Under the pieces are notes generated by a model. The model was not told the origin of the DNA. It did no database searches and worked only from the letters and a program-made list of their open reading frames with translations. Shown here piece after piece: positions 11,619 to 23,022 of a stretch of 64,000 nucleotides of DNA. Numbering within the stretch: the first letter of the stretch is position 1; each line of letters starts with the position of its first letter. The position numbers were made by a program, and so were the translations under genes. This DNA comes from Saxidomus purpurata (taxonomy: Eukaryota; Mollusca; Bivalvia; Venerida; Veneridae): the NCBI GenBank assembly GCA_022818135.1, contig JAFMSR010000002.1, forward strand, positions 29,116,327-29,180,326, given 5' to 3'.

Positions 11619-12370
11619 AAAAAGATTGTCTAGAGTGAAAACATTGCTTAGATCCACTGTCTAGAGTGAAACATTGCTAGAGCAAAATCATTGCTTAAAA
11701 CCAGTCTTGAGTGAAAACATTGCTTAGATCCTGTATCTTAAGTGCAAACATTACTTAGATCCATTGTCTCGAGTGGAAACATTGCTTAGATCCTGTATCT
11801 AAAGTGCAAACATTACTTAGATCCATTGTCTCGAGTGGAAACATTGCTTAGATCCTGTATCTAAAGTGCAAACATTACTTAGATCCATTGTCTTGAGTGG
11901 AAACATTGCTTAGATCCTGTATCTAAAGTGCAAACATTACTTAGATCCATTGTCTTGAGTGGAAACATTGCTTAGATCCTGTATCTAAAGTGCAAACATT
12001 ACTTAGATCCATTGTCTTGAGTGGAAACATTGCTTAGATCCTGTATCTAAAGTGCAAACATTACTTAGATCCATTGTCTTGAGTGGAAACATTGCTTAGA
12101 TCCTGTATCTAAAGTGCAAACATTACTTAGATCCATTGTCTCGAGTGGAAACATTGCTTAGATCCTGTATCTTAAGTGCAAACATTACTTAGATCCATTG
12201 TCTCGAGTGGAAACATTGCTTAGATCCTGTATCTTAAGTGCAAACATTACTTAGATCCATTTTCTTGAGTGGAAACATTGCTTAGATCCTGTATCTTAAG
12301 TGCAAACATTACTTAGATCCATTGTCTTGAGTGGAAACATTGCTTAGATCTTGCATTACTCGAGTGAAAC
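11619..12370. repeat. 62-bp minisatellite made of two alternating 31-bp half units
   Basis: From 11754 to 12370 the phrase cttagatccattgtct recurs every 62 bp (11754, 11816, 11878, 11940, 12002, 12064, 12126, 12188, 12250, 12312). Each unit is two related 31-bp halves: one with 'gagtggaaacattg', the other starting 'cttagatcctgtatct' and ending 'aagtgcaaacatta'. Upstream (11619-11753) are diverged half units. Internal units are nearly identical, which indicates recent unequal exchange at the 62-bp period. Confidence 0.95.
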
Positions 12371-12654
12371 ATATTGAACAATATAACAGATACTCTGTAA
12401 GATATGTTGCATACAGCATTAGTAATTTCAATTATGACTTTAAGAATGAGAGTAAATTGTTTGGGTCTTTTATTGTGGATGTGTATTTTCTCTGAATAAT
12501 TGTACATTTCTGTGATAGATTTATTGCCTAAAGTTTTGATATGTTTTAGATGTATATTCATGCAAGTGTTAATTTTTTTTATTTTACAATAAATGCTACA
12601 TTGGAATTTTATTGTTTTGTGAATTACTGAATATATATACTAATTTATTTATTC

Positions 12655-12855
12655 TCAATTGCAAAACAAGTTCTTACAACTTAGAGTAATCACTCTCGAG
12701 ACTCACTCCAGATGAATCGACCTCGAAGAGAGAGAGGCAATGTGGAATTATTTGTCTTACCTAAGGACACTACCAACATGGCTATGGTAGGGATCAAACC
12801 TGGGGGCCCTTCGATCCTGAGGTGAATGCGCTACCACTGTGCCATGGCGGCTCCA
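12655..12855 (-). mobile_element. tRNA-derived SINE
   Basis: On the minus strand the head reads like a tRNA gene: a box A at 12844-12834 (TGGCACAGTGG) and a box B at 12800-12790 (GGTTTGATCCC), both close to the RNA polymerase III consensus, at tRNA-like spacing. A non-tRNA body follows that includes 'gtgtccttaggtaagac', running down to about 12655 where it ends in AT-rich sequence. The anticodon arm is not intact enough for this to be a working tRNA. Confidence 0.75.
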
Positions 12856-13299
12856 ATGTAGTCTGTAAATGAGGAGTCATGGGCTGCAGTGGTCAAATTT
12901 TCATGAAGTACCAAGAGAACTTGCAACGTTTCCATAGGCAAGACTACAATGCCGTATCTGCCTCATTTCAACAAGCTACAAATGTATAAATGGTACCAAT
13001 AGTGAAATTGCTGGCTCTCCAGCTGATAGTGATCTAACATTTTAGATAAACATAAATGGTATTTCGAGATTTAATGATGATAATTTTAAATAGAAGTCAA
13101 CAGATCTAATTTCCCACTCGATCTAGAAGACTCAACAAGTTAGTCTAAAGAACTATGGTTGAAATAATGGTCTATAGTTGAGGTCTGTAAGAACATGTAA
13201 TACCATGGACTATAAATCTGAACAGTAAAACATAAAACAAGAACTGCATGTCTCAAATCTGCAGTGGGGAGACTACAGGATGACCTGCAAATGTGAACT

Positions 13300-13640
13300 T
13301 TGGTTTTGCCTTTATAAATAAAGGACTGTGGTACAATAACTTATTATAGAATGCACGTTTGGACAGTGGTTCTCAATAGCCTATGATTGTGGACTCTGTA
13401 CTGATTTTGGGTTCATTGGCAAGCAAACTTTATGAAGGACTTGTACTGGCCCTAACTGACTTTGGTTATCATTAAGGCTTGTAAATGAGGACTGTTGAAC
13501 TCAGTTAGCCTTATAAACAGAAATGAGGATTGTGGTACATAGCAAGGCCTATAAATATGGTACTTAACAATGCCTGTAAAAGAGGCCTTTGGTACAGCGA
13601 CTAGTTCATTTACAGTAAATATTTGCAAATGTTTGTCATA
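13300..13640. repeat. degenerate tandem repeat
   Basis: Phrases of the type 'gcctataaatgaggactgtggtac' recur irregularly (about 13310, 13475, 13507, 13547, 13570), suggesting a decayed array of short units. No gene. Confidence 0.4.
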
Positions 13641-14073
13641 CCAAACTTTCAAGCAGTACAAGTTATAAACGAACAGAAACAAATAGATGAATGATCTTTT
13701 TATTTCACTCTCATCAAACCTCAAAATGGCACAGCACAGCTAAATTAGCTAAATATGCACTATTAAATTAACTAAAAAAGGCACAAGACTTGATATTAGG
13801 TAAGAGTATTTCATGATGAGAATTCAGTTTTGTATGAAAACTAAATAACATTGACTTGCATTGTTTTTAAAAACAGGACACAGAAATAAACCAAAAACAC
13901 ATGTTACAGCTAAGAAATAAGTACATAACATTAGCACATACACCAATACCATATTTTAATGTACTGTTTTTTTTATTTTATTTTTCACTTCCATATACTG
14001 ATGATTCAGTGCAGTGTCGAGCACCCCTAATTTCACTAAAACATGACTAGCAAAACCTCATACTTCTAGATAA

Positions 14074-14765
14074 ACAACAGGGCCATGATGGCCCTGTATC
14101 ATCATGGAGACCATTATGGCCCCATATCATCATGGCCCTCATCTGAGTACTAATGAAGTCACTGATTGCTAAGGAAGTAATTTCTTCCAAGGGGAATTTG
14201 AACAAGCTTAATAGAGGACCGCTAGACAATGGTACATACAAAATGTCTAAGCTCTAGGCCATGTGGTTTTGGAGAAGATTAGTTCTTCCCATACCAAGTG
14301 AGCCCCCAGGCTTGATTACACACTAAATATAGAGGCTGTAGACCTTGTGGTTTCGGAGATTTTTTAAAGGTTTTCCTATATATGTCTATGTGAAACAAGT
14401 GACCCCTTGGCGAGGCCAATATTGACCCTAGGGGCATGATTTGAACATGCATGGTAGAGGTTCTGGGTCAATTTTACCTCAGGGGTCATGATTTGAATAA
14501 TTTTAGTAGAAGTCCACAAGGTAATGCTACATGCCAAATATCTTAGCTCTAGGCCTTGTGGTTTCTGAGAGGAAGATTTTAAAAGCTTTTCCTATTTGTT
14601 GCCAGAGTTCTGCATGGAATGGAATTCTTTGCTCAATTTTGGTAGAGCTTCATGCAAAGAACATCCCTGCTAAGTTTTATCTTTATTGGCTCAGTGGTTT
14701 CAGATAAGATTTTATTTGAAGTAAAAGTTGACAGACAGACTGTCGGACAATCATCCATCCTTAAT
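14074..14765 (+). mobile_element. pearl-like family A element
   Basis: It begins ACAACAG followed by the hairpin GGGCCATGATGGCCC. Core units follow with 'aagtgaccccttgg...ccaatattgacc', 'catgatttgaa' and 'ctctaggccttgtggtttc' phrases, and it ends in a gacagacagac microsatellite and 'ggacaatcatccatcc'. These match the large copy at 23-25 kb. Non-coding. Confidence 0.7.
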
Positions 14766-16680
14766 ACGATACATTTATTGTATTCTAAGAAAGGGCCATA
14801 TAGAAATTTTTACCAGTGAGATAACATGTACTATGAATGCTTGTAAATTCACAGGCATAAAATTTCATGGATATAGAATCAGTTTGATTGCATGAGTATC
14901 TGGACTCCCATTTTTTAGAGAATAATAGTTTTAGACAGTTTTTTGTTGGGAATCGACCAATGAAATCCATAAATTTTTGACATGAAGTAAAGTTTACACC
15001 AAACTGTTTCATACGTACTGTAGTCAAGAAAAAACAATCTGAGAGCAACAATAACAATTTGATACAACAACAACACCGATTCTCAATAAATCTCCTAAAA
15101 ATAGCTGCCAAGTACCTGCAGTAGTGCTGAGAATTGATGCTCACACATCCTTTCTAAACAGGCATCCTATATTCCTAACACACATTCATTTAATCATTTA
15201 CAAACTCACATGTATACAGTTAAGTAAATATTCTCATTGAATTTATTTCATGCTAACTCTAGTACAAAATACGAGTGAAAAGGCTTTATGCAAACCTCAA
15301 ACCTTTGCAAATGAGGCATTAGAAAGAGTATCATTTTATGGTTGTAAAGGGGTGTGCATGTGAGTGGAAATCCCTTTACCATATTCCCAGGGACTATCCC
15401 TTGAAATTTTTCTAATAAAATGATCACTCATTTAAGAGGACCTTAACTACAATCCTTAATAAATTTTGACTGGTAAGGGGCAAAATAAACTTGAGTCTTC
15501 ATTAATAAGAAAAATACTGATTTGTTCAAATGGGATGCCCTGAAACTGAATAATGATTACACCTCAATAATTGCCTCGTGAACATCCTACCATTACCTTC
15601 ACTAGTGGGAAAGGTCAGTGTAGATCAGATTCAAATTTCAACACTGAGTGAATTTGACCTTTTGACCTGAGGGTCAAGGACAGTCAAATGCTTCATCAAA
15701 ATACCAATGTGTTAAGATGTTTACAAAGTGATACATCTCTGATCAACTTAGAAGTACCAATTTTTCTTTGGATTCAGACCTTTTTAAATTTTCCTTACAA
15801 AGTTGTAAAAAATCTATGGGTATATAAGTTAACAAGTCTATTACAATTTTGTCATAAAAATAGTTCAGAATAAAATGCAACATCACATAATTTTCTTAAA
15901 CCTGATTTGTTAATGTATAACAACACAACAAAATTAGGCCAAGAATCACTAAATATTGTGGTTCTGGTAACTATACCGATCCTATGTTGTTTTTTGCTCT
16001 TGCCTTAAAAATGTTCTAGTAGCTACAAGCCGAGTACCATTAATTTCCAGTAAATTAATTTATCATATAAATTAAATAACGTAAGAATAATCTCACTAAA
16101 CATGATTTAAAATATCCCCACAAATGCTTTGTCACAAGAAATAGTTTCCTCCACTATTATACCAATTTGAGCAGTGTCAAACCTTTGACCTCTAAGTGAG
16201 ACCCTGACCTTTAACTAAAATGGCTGACATATGCACTCTTTACATCACCTAAAAGCTACCTGTTCTATTTTTCTTCAGCATGTTACCAGAATCACAATAA
16301 TGCTTTTTCTTGGCCATCCTGAGATTCATAATTGTAAATTCTATTATCATTTCACAATACAACAGACTCGTACATACAGTAATTGTTTGCTGAGCATTAT
16401 GTTCATTAATATAACAAATCATTGATAACAAAAGGGGAAAAGTGACCTTTGTAACTTCACCTGGGCCAGTTGTCACCATAAACGGAACAGATTCAACTTT
16501 TTGATTTAATATATATTACATGCAAATCAGACTAAGTGATCTAATTGTTTCACCAAGATTGATCATTATCAAAATCAACTGTGCTTCAAATAAAACATTC
16601 TCCTGTGTACCGGGTACACATTTAGTCTTTTTCACTTGATGTGAGCTAAATAAGACTTCAGATCAAGTTGGTTTGGTTTT
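14766..16680. other. geneless AT-rich stretch
   Basis: Scattered short open frames only (for example 14785-15144 minus). None has a recognisable motif or coherent splice sites. Confidence 0.45.
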
Positions 16681-16684
16681 GAGT

Positions 16685-16745
16685 TTAACGCCCATTTTTC
16701 AACAGTATTTTAGTCATATACAGACAGGCTATCATTCCTGGGAAA
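16685..16745 (-). mobile_element. SINE tail fragment
   Basis: 'acagacaggctatcattcct' followed by 'gggaaaaac' matches the body of the second SINE family seen at 19645, 52655 and 55500. The tRNA-like head is absent. Confidence 0.4.
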
Positions 16746-17035
16746 AACATTTTGACCAATTTTCATGTTGATTGGGTATCAACTGTGGCCTCTAGAGTTT
16801 TCACAAGGGTTTCCTTTGAATTTGACCAGGGGACGCAGTTTTTGACCCATGTGACCCAGTTTTGAACTTCACTTGAAATGGCGGCTTCTAGAGTCTTCAC
16901 AAAGTTTTTCTTTGATTTGATCTGGTCACCTACTTTTTGACCCCACATCTCTCCCCTCATCACATATCTGCAAGTGTGAACAGACAGACGAAAAACATTG
17001 GGCCTTCACAAAATCTCAGGTGAGCTATAAAACCT
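16746..17035 (+). mobile_element. pearl-like family A fragment (3' end)
   Basis: Two core-like units contain 'tggcctctagagtttt', 'tttgacc' and 'gacccagttttgaac'. The right end is a cagacagacg microsatellite and the shared terminus 'caggtgagctataaaa'. The left hairpin end is missing. Confidence 0.55.
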
Positions 17036-17924
17036 GGACATGATTAAAAAAATTGTGTAAATTTCACATAGCCAAAATTATGTTAAAATGCTACTTATCA
17101 ATCATTGAGCTCATAAACAAGTGAGCCGGCATGATAATACACATACATCCATAAAATTCACAACATTTACTGCAACATACAAACTACATCTATAAAAGTC
17201 AGTGGGACCAAATAAATATCCTATATCTATAATGTAGCACCATTTCAAAAAGCCTATCGGTTGTTTACCATATAGGTTTTCAGGGACTTCTCCACGTTGG
17301 CTAGAGATTAATGACCTTGCCATTTCCGTCACCTTTAAAACATGACCTTGAACTAATGTGGATGAATATTTTGTAAATGAAAAAAAGCCCCAAACTATAC
17401 AAAAAATCTTGAAACATTTCATTCGATATGCTATAACAAAAATGTGTATTAAAATTTAATACTGATATGTAGTGCATGCCATTTCATTCAACGACCTGAG
17501 TGTATGCTTTTCAAATGAAAATCAATAAAATTCAATGTGAATCCTTTGTACTTAAACTCAGTGGTGTTCAATGAGGTCATCTCCAAACAGTCTCTTTACA
17601 GTTTCAAAGTTACGTATCACAATAGCATTTAAAGGGGTTAAACTTGTGCACTACATGTAAGCAAATATGACCAATGTTCAAAAGCCTTGCAACATTTGTA
17701 AACAATAATGATCACAGATTTAGCAAAATTGTTCATACATACTGTCCTTCTGATTAAAAGCTGAATATACAAAAATATATAAAGATTATCCAACAAGTAA
17801 TTGCTGCTTAGTACTACCGAGTAAAATTCTTCACTGTCATTAAAACTGTTACTACATATACCATGCTTAACTTACATTTATATCACTGGGAGTAAACTTA
17901 CCAAGACATGTATTTTAACCCTTA

Positions 17925-18065
17925 CCCTGCTGGTAGCTAATGATTCTGCCTTTGTGATCAGTGCAGATCATGATCAGCCTGCACACATGTACATTTCTGA
18001 TTGTGATCTGCATTGTTCATATAGGAAGAATCATTTACTGCAAGCATAAAGGTGGCTGAGGGTTG
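17925..18065. repeat. short repeat with imperfect inverted ends and GATCATGATC core, copy 1
   Basis: Contains 'gctaatgattctgcctttg' at the left, 'gcagatcatgatcagcctgc' in the centre, 'gatctgcattgttca' and a right-hand 'gaagaatcatttactgc' that is the imperfect complement of the left end. Other copies are at 37365, 46540 and 47190. Confidence 0.6.
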
Positions 18066-19093
18066 AATTGAGTAATTGTGCATTTGTGAAACAATAATAA
18101 GCACTACCTAGGATCAACCAGGTTTAGTTAATTTTTGTATATAAAAATGATAATCAACACTTATCAAAGCTCTCTACTCACAAAAACTTAATAAAGAAAA
18201 CTTTGATCAAAGCAAATATTCAGGTAAAATCAAAGTAAAAATTCAAAACAAAGACAAAAGATGTAAAATAAACTGATAACAACTAAATATAAGATAAATA
18301 ATGGGAAAAAATGCGTTAAGAAAATTGAAAATAATCAGTTAAAAGATCTGTATACGTTCTCTTGCTCCATGCACTCATTAGTATCTGTTTATGGACGACA
18401 CATGAACCTGTAAAAACACAAAATCTCTGTTAAATTAAACAAAGATAAGAATTTCTTAAAATTACAAATGGCTAAATTCAAGAAGACTTTGTATAAAACA
18501 TGGTTATTAATGTAGTAATGCGTTCAAGAATGCTAGATTTGCTCAAGTCGTGTGTCGGATCATACCAGTGCAAAGCTCGAGTATGATCTCATCGCGACGA
18601 GACCCAGTCTTGCATCTGGATCACATTTCTATGATAATGACCCTTTCATTATATACTTCTGGGCACTTATCTACACTAATACTCTTGATATTGAAAGATG
18701 CTTAAGCATATAATGGAAATAAAAACTCTCATTTACAGTGAAGACTTAGTTTAAATTAGCTATTACAGTAACTGTTATCAAATGTTGAATCTGACTTAAT
18801 CTCTTCTCTCAGAACTATCGTTACATTTTAAGTTGACGAAACTCACACTTTATCTATATTTTAAAATTGTTCAGGTTTGAATGTAAAATTACTTATTATT
18901 ACTACTGGCTGTGTGGTTAAAATTCTCCTAGTCTTATTCCGACTGGTGTATGTATCAACAAATTATAACACAGACTGAGACGGTTGAAAGGGGTGGACAA
19001 ATTATCTAACTATCTGATGAAGAATTTTTTGAAAATTTTAACAAGTAATACCCAAATTTTGGCTGAAATGTGTGTGCTATATGGCATCCTACA

Positions 19094-19239
19094 TCAGGAA
19101 ATGCCAAGAGATGCTTTGTAGTGGTCAAAGTTGATCTCCCTCTTGTAAGCTAGCAGTGTATTCTTCATCAGCATGGCTACAGTCATTGGTCCTACACCAC
19201 CGGGAACTGGTGTAATATAACCTGCCTTCTCTTTTACAC
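19094..19239 (-). CDS. MTHFD2: MTHFD2 terminal coding exon
   Basis: Acceptor 'cttgttag' precedes 19239. The exon completes the G codon of DVDFEG and continues [20 protein letters not shown], ending ...SLGIS and TGA at 19096-19094. The [10 protein letters not shown] motif lines the folate/NAD site in this family. Confidence 0.92.
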
Positions 19240-20188
19240 CTAACAAGTACAGAAAACACATGTAATGTTTATGATGACATTATAAATCACTAGTTCTACT
19301 CTGAACCAACTCAGTACAGTTACTGGGATGCACATGTACCTGTATATAGATGGACACGCCCACTAAAAAAATTCAGCAGCGTCAGCGTTAATGACACTTA
19401 TATACTCTCTATTCTTTACCACAGGGCAAGATTGGCGACAGGTTGATCTATATTGAAAATAACATCAAACTTAAAACTGCTGATTTCACACACTGAAGCT
19501 TGTCTGTTCATTTACATATAATGTCAACACTAACAGCTTTACTTCATGAACATATTAGGAAAATGTTTTCTCATTGGTCAAATAAGTAATTGCAAGATTT
19601 GTTTTCTTTGGATTTGACACACATTTCAATAGTATTTCAATTATTTACAGACAAGCAGTTGACATAACCGTCGCTCCTGGGAAATACCTACACTAGACCC
19701 ATGTCCTTTGTAAGAAGTTGCCAACTTCCTCACACATAAGGACATGATCAAAGCGAGGTGTGAACAGCTTGAATAAGTACAGACAACATCTAAAACCACA
19801 ACTACCAAAAGCACAAGTGGCACATTCTCCAATCCAATATGTATATTAAATGAATAAGAATAACCAGGTACTTGCATTAAATGATAATTCATAATCATGA
19901 TAAAATTGTTTGCAGATTTTAACCAAATATTTCCGTTTCTTCCTCTTCACTCTCACTCTCCAGACCTTAATTTAACTGACAACAACTAATTCCTTACCTT
20001 CAAAATCAACATCACCAACTAACTTCATCTTGCCTGTTTTTTCATCCTTAACACGATTAATTCCTATATCAATCACTGTACAACCTTCCTTGATCATGTC
20101 AGCTTTAATGAGACCCGGTATACCAGTGGCTACCACAATAATGTCGGCTGTCTTCGTAAACACACGCAACTGGTCTGGTGGAGTGTAC
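19094..20188 (-). CDS. MTHFD2: methylenetetrahydrofolate dehydrogenase/cyclohydrolase, mitochondrial; last two exons, 5' partial
   Basis: Two exons (20188-19998 and 19239-19094) join in frame to give the C-terminal 110 or so residues of an MTHFD2-type enzyme, which oxidises 5,10-methylene-THF and hydrolyses the product in mitochondrial one-carbon metabolism. The first encodes '[12 protein letters not shown]', 'KADMIKEG', 'VIDIGINRV' and 'KLVGDVDFE' (NAD-binding half); the second encodes [20 protein letters not shown], the strongly conserved family signature. The protein ends 47 residues into the last exon. The cytosolic MTHFD1 is less likely because the chain stops here instead of continuing into a formyl-THF synthetase domain. 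All upstream exons are absent: 205 bp of intron lead straight into the 500-N gap, and nothing to the right of the gap fits. Confidence 0.9.
19645..19770 (-). mobile_element. SINE-like fragment (second family) in MTHFD2 intron
   Basis: Shares 'cctgggaaata', 'agacccatgtcctttgtaag', 'aagttgccaactt' and 'cacacataaggacatg' phrases, in order, with the copies at 52655 and 55500. The tRNA-like head is degraded. Confidence 0.5.
19998..20188 (-). CDS. MTHFD2: MTHFD2 penultimate coding exon
   Basis: Bounded by a CAG acceptor (complement of 20189-20191) and a gtaagg donor at 19997-19992. It opens with the last base of a codon, then [10 protein letters not shown] and the [13 protein letters not shown] motif, and ends one base into a glycine codon, which matches the phase of the next exon. 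A start codon within this exon is not needed, because homology continues to the exon edge. Confidence 0.9.
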
Positions 20189-20392
20189 CTGTGGCAAATA
20201 GTTGTTGTTGCATCACCTACAGGAAAATGCAGTATTTTGATGATGACATGAGGTGTGCCTGCAATGCAACTCTTTATTCTTCTGAAGTTTACTGTACTTT
20301 GATTTGGTGTTAAATTTTTTGGTGCTTTTTAGGAATAAAAAATGTTGGCGGTGTAAAAAAAGTTGACGGATTTGAGTAAAACCTCAAAGTGA

Positions 20393-20892
20393 NNNNNNNN
20401 NNNNNNNNNNNNNNNNNNNNNNNNNNNNNNNNNNNNNNNNNNNNNNNNNNNNNNNNNNNNNNNNNNNNNNNNNNNNNNNNNNNNNNNNNNNNNNNNNNNN
20501 NNNNNNNNNNNNNNNNNNNNNNNNNNNNNNNNNNNNNNNNNNNNNNNNNNNNNNNNNNNNNNNNNNNNNNNNNNNNNNNNNNNNNNNNNNNNNNNNNNNN
20601 NNNNNNNNNNNNNNNNNNNNNNNNNNNNNNNNNNNNNNNNNNNNNNNNNNNNNNNNNNNNNNNNNNNNNNNNNNNNNNNNNNNNNNNNNNNNNNNNNNNN
20701 NNNNNNNNNNNNNNNNNNNNNNNNNNNNNNNNNNNNNNNNNNNNNNNNNNNNNNNNNNNNNNNNNNNNNNNNNNNNNNNNNNNNNNNNNNNNNNNNNNNN
20801 NNNNNNNNNNNNNNNNNNNNNNNNNNNNNNNNNNNNNNNNNNNNNNNNNNNNNNNNNNNNNNNNNNNNNNNNNNNNNNNNNNNNNNNNNNNN
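20393..20892. other. assembly gap (500 N)
   Basis: Exactly 500 undetermined bases. The round number suggests a placeholder of unknown true size. Missing MTHFD2 5' exons and RUFY 3' exons should lie here if the scaffold order is right. Confidence 0.95.
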
Positions 20893-21075
20893 TGATTTTG
20901 TAGTATGATAGTTTTCGTAAATTATATATTTCATGTGATTTTTGTACATTTTTCTTGATTATTTGCTTACTTTGAGATTTTCTTTGAAGGCCATATTGTA
21001 AATTAGGTTGAATTTTATTCATTGTCTTAATATGCTACCTTCATGAAATAAAGAATTTATTATTATTATTATTAA
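20893..21075 (+). mobile_element. 3' end of a LINE with (ATT)n tail
   Basis: Contains 'gaaggccatattgtaaatta' and 'gaaataaagaattta' followed by a TTA/ATT microsatellite. The same order is seen at 45645-45740, behind recognisable reverse-transcriptase sequence. The coding part would lie in the gap. Confidence 0.55.
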
Positions 21076-21145
21076 TACGGACAGACGAATGATTGGATGG
21101 AGACCATTCCTATATCCCCTTCCCACTTTGCTGCAGGGGATAAAA
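21076..21145 (+). repeat. terminal fragment of another pearl-like family
   Basis: A 'tacggacagacgaatgattg' microsatellite-type start is followed by a hairpin-capable end, TATCCCC...GGGGATA (about 21112-21142). Ends abut the element at 21146. Confidence 0.4.
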
Positions 21146-21480
21146 ACAAGAGGCACAAAAGGGCCAGTATCCCTCTACTAAACAGACTGGACTGTTGAGT
21201 TTTGTTAAAATCTTTTAGAATGTTATCAAGGAAAAACTAAGGCCTTGCAGCTTTTGAGAAGATTTTTTCAAGTTTTTCCTTTCCATTACCATGTCAACCA
21301 GAGTTCTGCATGGAATGGAATTTTTTGAATAAATTTGATAGATCTTCATGCAAAGAATATACCTGCAAAATTTCATCAACAATGGCCAAGTGGCTTCAGA
21401 GAAGATGTCGTTTGAAAGAAATGTTGACAGACGGATGACGTACTAGTGATACCAGGTGAGTGGTCCTAATAGCTCACCTT
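21146..21480 (+). mobile_element. pearl-like family A element, short
   Basis: Starts ACAAGAG and carries the family A 'ttgcatggaatggaatt'-type 3' segment, a gacagacggatgacg microsatellite and a degenerate terminal ggtgagtgg...agctcacc inverted pair. Confidence 0.55.
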
Positions 21481-21585
21481 GGCACTTTGTGTCAGAGTGT
21501 TATTAAGGAAAAGTTTATGGAAAGACAGATGCCAGACAAATAACCATGGCATAAGCTCTGCTGTACTTTGTCTCCCTCGTAACAA

Positions 21586-22000
21586 TGGGGGCCAACATGG
21601 CCCTTATCGCTCACCAGACTACCAGGGGCTATAACACAGGGTTAACAATTGTATTACAGGGACAATTTTAACCGGGGGGGGGGGGTCCTGATTTGAACAA
21701 TCTTCATACATAGAGGTCACTACATAATGCTATATTCCAAATATCTTGTGGTTCTAGACAAGAAGATTTTTTAAAGTTTTCCCTATATAGGCCTATGTGA
21801 AAGCAAGTGATACCCGGGCAGTGTCAATTTTGACCGCGGGGGGGGGGGGTCATGATTTTAACACTCTTGGTAGAGGTCTACCAGGTAATGCTACATCAAA
21901 ATATCAAGTTTGAGGCTTTGTGGTTTCAGAGAAGATTTTTAAAGACTTTCTCTAGAAATCTATGTACAAGCATGTTTGCTTACCCAGAATGCAACTTTCA
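21586..22000 (+). mobile_element. pearl-like family A fragment with G-runs
   Basis: Begins with 'gggggccaacatggccctta' and 'cgctcacc', then two core units with 'aagtgataccc' and 'catgattt(g/t)aac' phrases. Runs of 9-11 G at about 21675 and 21839 lie where other copies have 'gacccggggtc'. The right end is lost. Confidence 0.55.
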
Positions 22001-22228
22001 TCAAAATGGTTTTTATGTTAAAAGATCAATTTAAGTAGAAACATGATCTCTGTGTGACAATTTCTTTTTTTTTTATAGCTGTTATCAGAAACTTTCTGAC
22101 ATTTGTAAAGTGTTGGAGTAGTCTCCCTTTGTCACACAGAATGCTACTTTTCTCCCTTGACAGGAGAGAAAAATCAACACTTCAAGTCACCCTACCAGGT
22201 GTAGCCAATTTTTACCCCAGGTCCATAC

Positions 22229-22290
22229 TGCAGATTTCATAATAGTGTGCCGTTTCAGTGTTTGTTGCATATCGATTGAATACAGGTAAT
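22229..22290. repeat. arm of a distant inverted repeat (partner 26283-26344)
   Basis: 'ctgcagatttcataatagtg' and 'tgccgtttcagtgtttg' are the reverse complement of the segment at 26283-26344, with a few changes. The arms flank the family A array. Origin unknown. Confidence 0.6.
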
Positions 22291-23022
22291 GAATAACAAA
22301 AGCGTCTGTGGGCGGAGCTACATTTTACACAGTACGGAGAGCAATCAGATAAACTATGTGTCTGTGTGGACATAGGTCCATGACACAACTGAAAAAAAAA
22401 ATTGGTCATATTATTTACGGCATTCAATATTGTTAGTCGGTCTTTATGTACATGTAGATCACTTATGTGATAGAGTCCCATCAAAAGTATCATTTTCACT
22501 TACATACATTTTGTGTATATCTGTCGCAGAAATAGAAAGAATAAAAAATATTGTAAATATACATTCTATTAGTCTGCCTATAAATAATCTGATCGCAATA
22601 CTCGCATTATACATTATAAAATACGACTAAACTGATATCTTGTTATAACCGCGCATGCTTTGCACGTACTGTATTGACTTACAAGAGTGCTAAACTGTTT
22701 CTATCGCTGCTCTGAAATCTGTAAAATGATAATCTATGTAGCAAGAAATGTTACAAAGACCGTTAAATTTTGTTTATTTGAAGACAGGATTTATATCTAT
22801 CATGTACACTTTTGACTATTAGATTATTTCTACAATCCCTGCTGAAGATGTCTAGCACATATGTTATCAGAGTCGTAAAACTGGAATGTAGAGCGTTTTC
22901 CCATACCGCTAATTCAACTATTTAGACATCATGCTTGTTTCTTATTTCTAATTTTTGAATTTTTAATGGTTATTTTTTAACATCTTTGTTAGCATGACTT
23001 TCCTCAATGAATATAAAAAACT
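22291..23022. other. geneless stretch left of the large array
   Basis: Short open frames only; no recognisable protein or RNA. May belong to the same unidentified element as the inverted arm at 22229. Confidence 0.4.

Noticed and set aside
11619..12370. Regularly spaced repeats that might suggest a CRISPR array
   Set aside because: The intervening segments are themselves repeated, there are no cas genes, and the window is animal DNA; it is a minisatellite.
12780..12855. tRNA gene
   Set aside because: Box A and box B are good, but the segment continues into a SINE body and no intact anticodon and acceptor stem can be folded.
18365..18408. Possible short terminal exon on the minus strand (after a ttttacag acceptor)
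   Set aside because: Nine codons and a stop give no landmark of RUFY or any other family; a chance acceptor is as likely.
20329..21022. Long open frames across the N run
   Set aside because: They consist of undetermined bases and are artefacts of the gap.
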